Shown here one piece after another: positions 23,841-33,151 of a stretch of DNA of 64,000 nucleotides. How positions within the stretch are numbered: the first letter of the stretch is position 1; every line of letters starts with the position of its first letter. The stretch lies in NCBI GenBank assembly GCA_037954665.1, contig JBBMOL010000013.1, forward strand, positions 4,154,001 to 4,218,000, in the 5' to 3' direction. The notes beneath the pieces are model-generated. The model was not told the DNA's origin, ran no database searches, and was given only the letters and a program-made list of their open reading frames with translations. The stretch is from Laguncularia racemosa. Its lineage: Eukaryota; Streptophyta; Magnoliopsida; Myrtales; Combretaceae. A program made the position numbers and the translations under genes.

Positions 23841-23871
23841 TAGGACAAAAATTTTTGTAGGGGGGGGGGGG

Positions 23872-24944
23872 TGGGTGAGAATGTAATTATTCAGAATATA
23901 TATATATATATTTGCTATGGATAAAAAGGTAAATAGTTTAAAGTAGTAGGGGCAATATGGTCTTTTCACAACTGAGTATATACATCCTTTTTACCTAGGG
24001 TTAACACTTTTCCTTTATTTGTACACCTTACAACATGGTGTAAGGATGTTTGTGAAGTGGCATTTTAAGAGTAATTGTTAATATAAAATATTATATATAG
24101 GATTTGTACATTTTAAGAATAATTGTTAATAAGATATAGTGTATAACAGAGTAGTCATTATATAAAATTCTTCAATAGAGGTCATGGGTTCAAATCTAAT
24201 GATCATTATTTTATATTTTTTTAAGTTGCATTTATTACTTTAAGGCGTCCTCTTTTTACTTTTTTCCTTTTTTTTTTTTGTTTCTTCACCATAACTAATG
24301 GAGTTAAATTCCATTTATTATAAACTTATTGAAAAGTAACTAAATGATGATAAGTTGCTATCTATTTATTAGCAGCATATTATAAATAATAATTACATTA
24401 ATACTATAATTATTTTAGCCTTATTATATAAAATATTAGTAAATAATAATAATCATATCACTTGATGTATTTTTCTTACAATTAATATTATGAAATGTAT
24501 GAGGATTATTGATTGACCAATTACCCAATTAACTATATGAAATTGATAATTTTTGTAGGATTACTTAAAGATATAATTTTGTAGAGCCAATATTAAAAAG
24601 AATCAAAGCATATTTATATTTATATTATGTTGCTTCTTTAGCTCTACTTATAATTTTTTATTTAAATATTTTTATGTTATATTTTTATTGATAACAATTC
24701 TTTTTAAATATTAAAAAGTTTGGTATCAACTGCAGAAATAATTTTGATTTTGATTTAAATATGAAAAATTTTCACCCCTCACTCCCTTCATGTTTTTGCT
24801 TCCTATCCTATAGGTAACAACTCCTATTGGAAAAACCCAAACTAGGTAGTTTCAAAATATTCAGAAACTAAACAAAAAAGAAAAAAAAAAAGGTCAATAA
24901 CTTAAATGAAAGAATAACTAAACGTTGCAAAGTAATATATATGT
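23872..24944. other. AT-rich DNA after the chromovirus, possible 3' LTR remnant
   Basis: This stretch follows the presumed polypurine tract and so could hold the remains of a 3' LTR, possibly starting TGTAATTATTCAG near 23,881. No matching 5' LTR exists in the window, so the end cannot be fixed. The right part, from about 24,870, resembles the sequence just left of the chromovirus fragment (about 20,760-20,876) and so looks like a duplicated flank. Confidence 0.4.
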
Positions 24945-25240
24945 ATATTCAAAATTTCTCACTTCACCATAAGTTAAAAAATCACAACCTTAATTTTGAG
25001 ACCCGCATGAAAATCGGATAAGGAAAGATGAAAAAGATTAAAGTTAAGGATAAGAGAGTATTGTTGCCTAAATTTTTGCTATCAATTATATCACTTCCCA
25101 AATTGTATTGCCCCTCGAATTGTCTTTCATGGTGTCTCCTATTGTCCTTATTGTAGTAATTGTGTGACAGAAAAAAGCAGTGGCATCGATTAATTTTGTG
25201 ACATCCTGTGACTCAAATAATAATTGCCGTATCTCGTAAA
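24945..25240 (+). repeat. Copy A of the 2-kb repeat, continued
   Basis: After the chromovirus fragment the alignment with copies B and C resumes. CACTTCACCATAAGTT, GACCCGCATGAAAAT, TTAAGGATAAGAGAG and GGTGTCTCCTATTGT all have counterparts at 48,030-48,200 and 55,180-55,350. This shows the chromovirus DNA was inserted into an existing copy of the repeat. Confidence 0.75.
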
Positions 25241-25839
25241 AGTTTACTCTATGAAATGAAGAATGAAAAAGGACAAATTTCGTCAAGGGTATAAGTTAGT
25301 GATTAAGTGTATCAAACACTAGAAATAGGGAGAGCAAGTCTTAATATGTATATATAATAACGTAATTGGAATAGCTTAGCTAAATTATCAAATTGACAAA
25401 TGTAAATAAAAATAGGCTAGCAAAACGCAAAAATAGATTGGATATATATATATATATAAAGAAAAAAGAAAGAAAGAAAATGATGGAACAATAAGAAAAA
25501 TATATAACATAAAAGTACTTAGGTTGGTGTTGGAATACACGATCAGGTGGAGAGTCAGGAAATATTAGTGCTAATGTTCACAACACACATATAAGCTTAG
25601 TGGGTGAGATAGCACTATATTATAATGAAAAATTATGAAACTTAGGCTTATTTTGAATGTCGTTTGATTTTTTTTTTTTTTTTGTGAAATACGTAAAGTA
25701 TATATAAGCTCCTTAATAAACTGCAATGTTTGATGAGAATCAAATCATCTCAACTACAAATACATCTATTAATTGTTTCAGGACAACAAGTGATGACTCA
25801 AGTAGGCATGAAACTTCAAGGACGGTAATGCACCATTTA
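25241..25839. other. AT-rich intergenic DNA, no gene seen
   Basis: Contains a TA run near 25,440 and a poly-T run near 25,670. No recognisable coding or RNA feature. Confidence 0.5.
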
Positions 25840-25926
25840 GGCCGGCCATAAAGGTCGGCGGTGTAAGTGAAGGTTGGCCACAGTGGCCGGCGGCATGAAA
25901 CGAAGGCTGGCCATAAAGGCCGGTGG
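25840..25926. repeat. Three GC-rich hairpin repeats
   Basis: Three related units of about 23 bases occur at 25,840-25,863, 25,871-25,893 and 25,904-25,926 in otherwise AT-rich DNA. Each is self-complementary around a 5-base loop: GCCGGCC-ATAAA-GGTCGGC, TTGGCC-ACAGT-GGCCGG and CTGGCC-ATAAA-GGCCGG. The pairing is kept, using G-T pairs, despite base changes. The function is unknown. Confidence 0.6.
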
Positions 25927-25989
25927 CCTAGATTAGTAGACTTCCAATTTAGGTCGGTTGCTTATGTTGTTTTCTAACCAATTGTCTTG

Positions 25990-27997
25990 TGTCGAGTTTA
26001 ATTTTTGAATTCCCATTCCTAATCCTATCTAGACTAGACCCTATGCTCATCTAATATAGATCCTCGACTTGAGTTAGGAATTTCGTTTGATTTTTGGAGT
26101 CGCCACCCAACTGTTGTTGGGAAATATTGAATTAAGACTAAAGGAGCGGATTAATCTTAATTTGGACCACTAGTCGACGTTATTTCCTCTTTTCGTTTTT
26201 TGTGAAAAGAGGAAAAGGGAAAACCAGAGTTTCTAAGTCCGGAGGCTAACCTATTAAAACCTTTACGGTTACCACCTAATCTCCTGAAATTGTTCCTCTT
26301 TAGAAATGTGTTTTTATTGTGTTTCTGTTACTTTTTATTATGTTTTTGAATTATTTCAAGAAAATGATTTTTCATTCATTTTTATGGGTTGACCCGAATG
26401 GGTGCCTACGTACCTGCTACTCAGGATCAAACAAGCCGTAGTTCGCTTTTCTGAAAACCTTAAGTTGGTTTGGTGAATTTTAATTTATGAAACCTCTTTT
26501 AGTTTGTGTTCTTACCATTTTTGGGATTTTTTTCTAAAAAACTTCTAAGCCTAAGCTTTGATTTTATTTTGAAAATGATTTTAGGGAAAAACATCAATTT
26601 TGGATTTATTTGAAGAAAAGGATTTTTCTAAGTGCTAAAACTCATTTTTTATGATTCTTTTATAATTTTTGAATTTTTTATGATTTTTTTTGTTATTTTT
26701 GTGATTTCTGATAATTTTGTTGATTTTTGGGAATTTTTGTTGATTTTCGTGATTTTTGGGAATTTTTGTTGATTTTTGGGAATTTTTGTTGATTTTCATG
26801 ATTTTTGGGAAATTTTGTTGATTTTTGTGATTTTAAGTTTATTATCTATCCTATTTTGACATCTAAAATTTATTATTATTTTCCTAATATTTTTCTTGTT
26901 TTATTCTTTTTTGATTTTACATTATTAAATCCTAAAAAAAACCTAATTTCTACATTTTTCTATTTATTGAAAATGGAAACAAATAAATAACTAATAACTA
27001 AACAAATAACAAAAACCAATAAATAAATAACTAAGCAAATAACAAAAACCAATAAATAAATAATAAATTAATTCGAAACAAATAAATAAACAAAATAAGT
27101 AAATTAAATAAAATAAAAAAAATCTGGAAAATCCGACTTACCTGGATCCGGGTCGGTGCGTGGGTCGGGTCGGTCGAGTCGAATCGGGTCGGGTCGGATC
27201 GATCGGACACGGCGGCGGGGAAGGCTCGTTTATGGCGTTCTGGTGGCCTTTTGCAGCGGGTGAGGTGACGAATCCTAGCTTCTCGAGGTTGCTGAATCCA
27301 ATGGTGGCGGTGGTTTGCTCCCAGATCGCCTCCTGGTGGTGGTTCAACTCCGGCCGGTGCTTCGCGGTTTTGGGTCTCCTCCGATGCTCTCCGATTTGCA
27401 CTCTTTCCTCACTTTCTCTCAATTCTGATTCGTCTTTTTGCTTCCTCCCCTCCTCCTCTATTTATAGGCACTTGAAACCGAGTTGGGTAAGCTCGGATTT
27501 CCTTCGATTGAAGCTGATCGGATTTTCGGTTAGAACAACCAACTTCGATTTGTGTCAATCCCTCGATTTGTTGCGATTTGATTCCAATTAGATAATGTTT
27601 ATCTTATTTCTGTTGAAGATTTGTTGGATTTGTGCAAAAAATCGAATCGAAACGGCCGAAATACGAATTTTTCCTTCCGCCGGCGATCTCCGGCTTGAGG
27701 TAGGAGACGATCACGCGCCCGGCGCATGCGCTTTATCCAGCCAATCAGATGCTGCTACGTGTCCTGGGTAAATGAAAAATTCGCAAAACGCGGAAATTGC
27801 TTCCCCCGCGTTTCGAACCTGCGACCTCGCACCCGCACCGCGCGCCTTAGCCCATGGTTCGGACCAGTTGAGCTAGCCCACTTTCCTGATTTTTCTAATT
27901 TCGCAAATTGCATATATGCAATGCGATTTTTCTATTTTTTTGTATTTTTTGAAAATTCCAAATTTTGTAAAAATTGTTTATTATTTATTATTGCTAT
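25990..27997 (-). repeat. Ogre-1 3' LTR, outer part
   Basis: This is the U5-side and most of the 3' LTR. It matches 40,727 onward of the 5' LTR almost base for base. It starts TGTCGAGTTTAAT and stops abruptly at ATTGCTAT, where the inverted solo LTR is inserted; the LTR resumes at 30,150. Sense is the minus strand. It contains the TATA box (27,459-27,466), a splice-donor consensus (27,144-27,136) and the tRNA-like block (27,803-27,882). Confidence 0.93.
27803..27882 (-). other. tRNA-like block in Ogre-1 3' LTR
   Basis: On the minus (element-sense) strand there is an A-box-like TAGCTCAACTGG (27,875-27,864) and, 56 bases further, a B-box-like GGTTCGAAACG (27,819-27,809). The spacing resembles class II tRNAs with a long variable arm. 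No acceptor stem can be formed, so this is not a tRNA gene but a tRNA-derived or tRNA-like promoter segment. Confidence 0.5.
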
Positions 27998-28270
27998 TGT
28001 AAACACCCCATTTTTGCCCTAGGAATCAATGATTCTCATCAATAATCAATTTTCAATTTTTTCTAATTTTTCCCTAATTTAGCATAAATAATAAAAATGT
28101 TCAAAAAATAAAAATAAATAGGAAAACACCTCAATTTTGAAAAATGATTTTGGAAATAGCAATAATGGATGATAAACAATTTTTACAAATTTTTGAAATT
28201 TCAAAAAAATACAAAAAAATAAAAAAATTGCATCGCATATGTACAATTTGCGATGTAAATAAAATCGGGA

Positions 28271-28350
28271 AATTGGGCCAGCTCAGCTGGTTCGTGCGTG
28301 CGCTGGGAACGTGTGGGAGGCGTGGAGGTCGCGAGTTCGAATCTTCCCCC
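28271..28350 (+). other. tRNA-like block in the nested solo LTR
   Basis: CAGCTCAGCTGG (28,279-28,290) matches the tRNA A box and GAGTTCGAATC (28,333-28,343) the B box, with starts 54 bases apart. It lies in U3, about 280 bases after the LTR start and well before the TATA box. This copy has a better B-box match than the Ogre-1 LTRs. Confidence 0.5.
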
Positions 28351-28686
28351 GAGCGCTCGATGCAATTTTTTCTTTCTTTTCCCTGGAGCTGCCACGTGGC
28401 AGCATGTGATTGGCCGAGGGAAGTCACGCGCGTCGCGCGTGATCGTCTTCTTCGCAAGCCCAGCCGGAAAAAAAATTCGACAGAAGTCCGACGAAGGCGA
28501 AATCGGCCGTTTTCTTTTTAATCTTCTAGATTAAAGTCGAGATAAGGCTAAATCCATCAGATAAACCAAAGGAGCACAAGAGATTAACATCAAATCGCCG
28601 GGATAAAATCAAATCTAAAAACGGAAAAAATTCGGATTTATCCAAATCGGCCGATTTGAGCTTATCTAAGAGGTTTTCCGGACGCC

Positions 28687-28694
28687 TATAAATA
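28687..28694 (+). promoter_or_regulatory. LTR TATA box (solo LTR)
   Basis: TATAAATA within CCTATAAATAGAG, about 690 bases into the LTR, marks the Pol II promoter; transcription (start of R) is expected about 30 bases downstream. The same site, as TATTTATA on the plus strand, occurs in the other LTRs at 27,459-27,466, 42,177-42,184 and 56,997-57,004. Confidence 0.7.
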
Positions 28695-29008
28695 GAGAAG
28701 AGCAGGAGGAAGCCAAAGCACGAAGAAACACGAAGAAAAAGTGAGAGAAAGAGAGAGAAAGGAGCGAATCGGAGTACGCCGGAGAAGCTTGGAGCCGAGA
28801 TCGCCGACCGGAGTTCAAACCGCCGCGAGGAGACGTTCTGGGAGTAAACCGCCACCACCATCGGATTCAACACCCTCAAGAAGCTAGGATTCAACACTTC
28901 ACCCGCCGTAAACAACCACCGGAACGCCGTGAACGAGCCAACCCCGCCGCCGTGTCCGATTGACCCGACTCGACCCGATCCGACCCGACCCGCGCACCGA
29001 TCCGGATC

Positions 29009-29017
29009 CAGGTAAGT
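29009..29017 (+). promoter_or_regulatory. Consensus splice donor inside the LTR
   Basis: CAG followed by GTAAGT, a perfect plant 5' splice site, lies about 320 bases downstream of the TATA box in the LTR. The GTAAGT is kept in all four LTR copies in the window (27,141-27,136, 41,868-41,863 and 56,726-56,721 on the minus strand). Confidence 0.5.
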
Positions 29018-30149
29018 CGGATTTTCTGGATTTTTTTTATTATTTATTTATTTTATTTTGTTTTGTTTATTTATTTATTTATTCTGAATTTATTATTTGT
29101 TATTATTTGTTTTGGTTAATTATTTATTTGCTTTTGTTATATTTTTGATAAATAGAAAAATGTAGAAATTAGGTTTTAATAGGTTTTAATAATGCAAAAG
29201 TACTAATAAAAATAGTAATAAAATGTAGAAAAATAATAAAAATATTAGGAAAGTAATAATAAAGTCTTAGATTTCGAAATAGGATAGAAAGTAAACTTAT
29301 GATGAAATTTTCAACAAAAACAAAAATTATAAAAATCATGAAAAAAACTTATAAAAATTATAAAAATCATGAAAAACTTAAAAAAATCATAAAATCATAA
29401 AAAAACCTACAAAAACTTATAAAAATCATAAAAATCACAAAAATTTATAAAAATCATAAAAATTAATAAAGAATTCAAAAATTACAAAAAAAAAATAAGT
29501 TTTAGCACTTAGAAAAGTCTTTTTTTATAATAAAATCAAAATTGATGTTTTCCCTCAAAATCATTTTCAAAAATCAAATTCAAAGTTTAGGCTTAGAAAT
29601 TTTTAGAAAAACCCCAAAGACGTTAAGAACTTAAATCAAAAGAGTTTGCAAGAATTAAAATTCATCAACAAATCTAAAGGTTTTCAAAAAAGCGAACTAC
29701 GGCTTGTTTGATCCTGAGTAGCAGGTACGTAGGCACCCATTCGGGTCAACCCCCTAAAATGAATAAAAAATTATTTTCTTGAAATAAATTCAAAAACATA
29801 ATAAAAGTAACAAAAACACAATGAAACACATTTCTAAAGATGAACAATTTTGAGAGATTAGGTGGTAACCGCATAGGTTTTAATAGGTTAGCCTCCGGAC
29901 TTAGAAACTCTGGTTTTCCCTTTTTTCTTCTCACAAAAACGAGAAGAGGAAATAACGACGACTAGTAGTCCAAATTAAGACTAATCCGCCCCTTTAGTCT
30001 TAATTCACTTTTCCCAACAACAGTTGGGTGGCGACTCCAAAAATCAAACGAAATTCCTAATCCAAGTCGAGGATCTAGATTAGATGAGCATAGGGTTTAG
30101 TTTAGATCGGATTAGGAACGGAAATTCAAAAATTAGACTCGACAGCTAT

Positions 30150-30307
30150 TTCTGAAATCATTTTTCAAAATTGATGTGTTTTCCTATTTATTTTTATTTT
30201 TTGAATATTTTTATTATTTATGGTAAATTAGAGAAAAATTGAAAAAAACTGAAAATTGATTATTATTGAAAATTACTGATTCCTAGGGCAAAAATGGGGT
30301 GTTTACA
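30150..30307 (-). repeat. Ogre-1 3' LTR, inner part (start of U3)
   Basis: Continues the 3' LTR after the nested solo LTR. It matches 42,717-42,874 of the 5' LTR and ends in GGTGTTTACA next to the polypurine tract. Confidence 0.92.
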
Positions 30308-30320
30308 GCTGCCCCTCTTT
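30308..30320 (-). other. Ogre-1 polypurine tract
   Basis: Directly against the 3' LTR the minus strand reads AAAGAGGGGCAGC, the purine-rich primer site for plus-strand DNA synthesis. Ogre-2 has a similar sequence at 57,683-57,695. Confidence 0.6.
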
Positions 30321-30479
30321 GCGGTAAAGTTTGAAAAACTTGACTACAAAGATAAGAAAGAAAAGACGCCATTTTTGGCCTCTTAAATAGGTTTTTGGTA
30401 GGAAAATGCTCCAAGAGCTAATAATCCTACGATTGAAGATGTTCCTAACAATTCAAGGTAATGTTCCTTCCCAAAAAGT

Positions 30480-31460
30480 GCTTTATGGGCTGACTAATTG
30501 GCAATGGGACATGTCTCCATCATTGTGTAGGAATGTATGAGAAATGATGATAGGAAGCGTCTTATCAGACTTGCAACCTTGGAACAAAAATTTACTCCGG
30601 AAGCGCCCTTATGAGTTGGCTACCTGTCAATAGAGGCGTCTTGTTAGACTTGCAACTGTTTGGGAGAACATTTCCGAAAAGTGCCCCGAGAGCTGACTAA
30701 TTGGGAGAGTTTAGGAAAGTGCCCCTCATGGGCTGACTAACCTTTGAATTGAATGCCTCAAAAAGTGCCCCCTATGGGCTAACCTTGAGGTAAATTTTTA
30801 GGAAAGTGCTCCCTATGGGCTGACTAACCTATGATAGAAATGTCTCAAAAAGTGCCCCCTATGGGCTGACTAACCTGGAGTTGAATTGTCTCAAAAAGTG
30901 CCCCCTATGGGCTGACCATGAGAACAAAGTTTTAGGAAAGTGCCCCCTATGGGCTGACTAACCTGGAATTGAATTTGCCTAAAAAAGTGCCCCATATGGG
31001 CTGACCATGAGGTAGATTTTTAGGAAAGTGCCCCCTATGGGCTGACTAACCTGGAGTTGAATTTGCCTCAAAAAGTGTCCCCTATGGGCTGACCATGAGG
31101 ACAAAGTTTTTAGGAAAGTACCCCCTATGGGCTGACTAACCTGGAATTGAATTTGCCTCAAAAAGTGCCCCCTATGGGCTGACCATGAGGACAAAGTTTT
31201 AGGAAAGTGCCCCCTATGGGCTGACTAACCTAATATAAAAATGATATCTAGGAAGGCGTCTTTATAGACCGACTTTGGAAGAGATCTAGGGAAGTGCCCT
31301 TTTTTGGGCTGACTACCCTATGATGGAAATGATGGCTCAAAAGGTGCCCCATGTGGGCTAACCTTGAGAGATCTAGGGAAGTGCCCCTTTTTGGGCTGAC
31401 CACCCTATTAAAGGGCATGTTCAGACAAGTGCCCCACTACCGGCTGACTCATCTTGTACT
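30480..31460 (-). repeat. 3' tandem-repeat array of Ogre-1
   Basis: A non-coding array between integrase and the polypurine tract. The unit is about 89 bases and is built of two similar halves, each centred on GTGCCCCCTATGGGCTGA; the first half continues CTAACCT and the second CCATGAGG. The most regular units lie at about 30,840-31,230, and the outer ones are degenerate. Tandem repeats in the 3' untranslated region are a known feature of Ogre and related Tat elements and can seed satellite DNA. Confidence 0.9.
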
Positions 31461-31951
31461 TTTGAACATGCTTTCTACGGCCCGACCTAAATGATGTGAT
31501 GCCTTTCATGACAGTTATCATTTATTTATTTTTAATGTGCTTGCCAGTTTTATCGTGAATAGCAACCAAACAACCGAACCTTCGGGCTGGTTTGCTTCTG
31601 CTTCATTTCTTTTTTATCTTGACACAGGGTCGACAATTTTGATGTGCTCCCTTTCTTTATACACAACGCTCTTTTGACGGTAATGCTATCCTAATAACAC
31701 GCTTAGTTTTAATGCTAAAAAATAGATAGGATTATATCACAAACCATATTAAGATTCATTATCATTTTAGTGTTTATCTTTCATTGGTGAAATGGTGGGT
31801 AATGTGTTTAAGAATATTTGTTATGGTGCGAATTGATTGTTGATCATTTAGGGATATTAACTTTGCTTGTAAAAAAATAAAAACTCGACTCAACGAAATT
31901 TGTATCGAACATTAGCTTTCATAAACATTGGCAAAATTTCAATTCCTTTGC
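31461..31951 (-). other. Ogre-1 3' untranslated spacer
   Basis: AT-rich non-coding DNA between the array and the end of pol. It is shared with Ogre-2 at 58,980-59,476, including the CGTGAATAGCAACCAAA block. No open frame of interest. Confidence 0.6.
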
Positions 31952-33151
31952 CTAAGGATAGTACATCTTTACAGCATCTGTGTTAATGGGGTCTCTCAAT
32001 TCTGGACCATCCATCTGAGTTAATATCAAAGCACCTCCTGACAGAACCTTTTTCACCACATAGGGGCCTTCATAGTTTGGGGTGAATTTTCCTCTGGAGT
32101 CTTGCGCGTTCGGGAGAACCTTCCTTAACACCAGATCCCCCTCTTTAAAGTACCGATGTCTCATCTTCTTGTTAAATGCTCAGGCTATTCTTTGTTGGTA
32201 ACACTGGCCATGACATAATGCGGTAAGTCTTCTTTCATCAATCAGATTTAGCTGGTCAAGCCTCTTCTTTACCCAGTCTGATTCAGTTAACTGAGTTTCT
32301 GCCAGGATTTTGAATGATGGTATCTTAACTTCAACTGGTAGCACTGCTTCTGTACCATATACCAATGAGTAAGGGCTGGCTCCTATGGATGTTCTTATTG
32401 AAGTCCTATAAGCCATGAGAGCAAATGGCAACATTTCGTGCCAATCTTTGTAAGTTGTTGTCATTTTCTCGATGATCTTTTTGATATTTTTGTTAGCTGC
32501 TTCTACTGCCCCGTTCATTTGAGGTCGGTAGGGAGTTGAATTTCGGTGGTTTATGTGGAATTGTTGACATAAACCTGTCATCGATTTATTGTTAAGATTG
32601 GTACCGTTGTCGGTGATGATGGACTCAGGAACTCCATATCGGGCTATTATGTCCCTTTTTAAGAAGCGGACTATTACCCCTTTTGTGACATTGGTGTATG
32701 ATGAAGCTTCTACCCACTTGGTGAAGTAATCAATCGCTACCAGTATAAATCTATGGCCGTTGGATGCTGTTGGAGTGATAGGGCCTATTATGTCGATTCC
32801 CCACATGGAGAATGGCCATGGTGCCGATAACAAATGTAGCTCGTTGGGCGGAGCATTGATGCGGTTTGCGTAGACTTGACACAGATGACAGTGCTTGACA
32901 TATTTTATGCAATCTGATTCCATGGTTAACCAATAATATCCTAACCTCATGATTTTTCAGGCCAACATGTAGCCATTCATATGAGGTCTACATACTCCTT
33001 CATGTACTTCCTTCATCAGTTCGCGTGCTTCATCTTTGTCCACACATCTTAACAAGGTGGTATCAACTGATCTTTTGTAGAGAATAGACCCACTTAATAG
33101 GAAATGGCTTGATGTCGTGATACCAGGGCTTGTCATCTTGTATCTTTTCAA
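31952..33151 (-). pseudogene. Ogre-1 integrase, interrupted
   Basis: The HHCC finger region (KEVHEGVCRPHMNGYMLA, then YVKHCHLCQ) is followed by the catalytic core with D, D and E in MWGIDIIGPITP, SIITDNGTNL and PQMNGAVEAANKNIKK. The C-terminal region (KEGDLVLRKVLPNAQDSRGK, NYEGPYVVKKVL) ends VKMYYP at 31,952. Stops lie after YMLA (32,957) and after QQRIA (32,180), and the frame is lost upstream of the finger. There is no chromodomain, as expected for the Tat group. Confidence 0.9.

Larger units (their letters stand above)
20877..23870 (+). mobile_element. Chromovirus (Tekay/Del-like) Ty3/gypsy fragment, dead
   Basis: The order of domains is RT, RNase H, integrase, then a chromodomain-like C-terminus, as in Ty3/gypsy chromoviruses. 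The 5' LTR, gag and protease are missing: coding homology starts abruptly just before RT, where copy A of the surrounding repeat breaks off. At the 3' end the chromodomain is followed by a run of 12 G at 23,860-23,871 that fits the polypurine tract position. A 3' LTR may follow but has no clear end. More than a dozen stops and several frameshifts interrupt the frame, and catalytic residues are lost in RT and RNase H. Confidence 0.85.
27998..30144 (+). repeat. Nested solo LTR of the same Ogre family, inverted
   Basis: A complete LTR in the opposite orientation to Ogre-1. It starts TGTAAACACCCC and ends GACTCGACA. It is flanked by a 5-bp duplication, GCTAT, at 27,993-27,997 and 30,145-30,149; the intact 5' LTR reads ATTGCTATTTCTG at this point with a single GCTAT. 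There is no internal sequence, so an element inserted here and then recombined between its LTRs, leaving one. It carries its own TATA box, splice donor and tRNA-like block in the plus orientation. It differs from the Ogre-1 LTRs at many positions, so it comes from another family member. Confidence 0.93.

Noticed and set aside
27160..27591. Open frame of 143 codons in the Ogre LTR, repeated in the other LTRs
   Set aside because: It lies across U3/R on the antisense strand of the LTR, is GC-skewed and low in complexity, has no domain, and is broken differently in each LTR copy.
27803..28350. Functional tRNA genes in the LTRs
   Set aside because: A- and B-box motifs exist but no acceptor or T stem can be paired, so only a tRNA-like promoter block is claimed.
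30480..31460. CRISPR-like array
   Set aside because: Regular short repeats occur here, but the intervening sequences are themselves repeats, the units degenerate outward, and the context is a plant retrotransposon 3' end.
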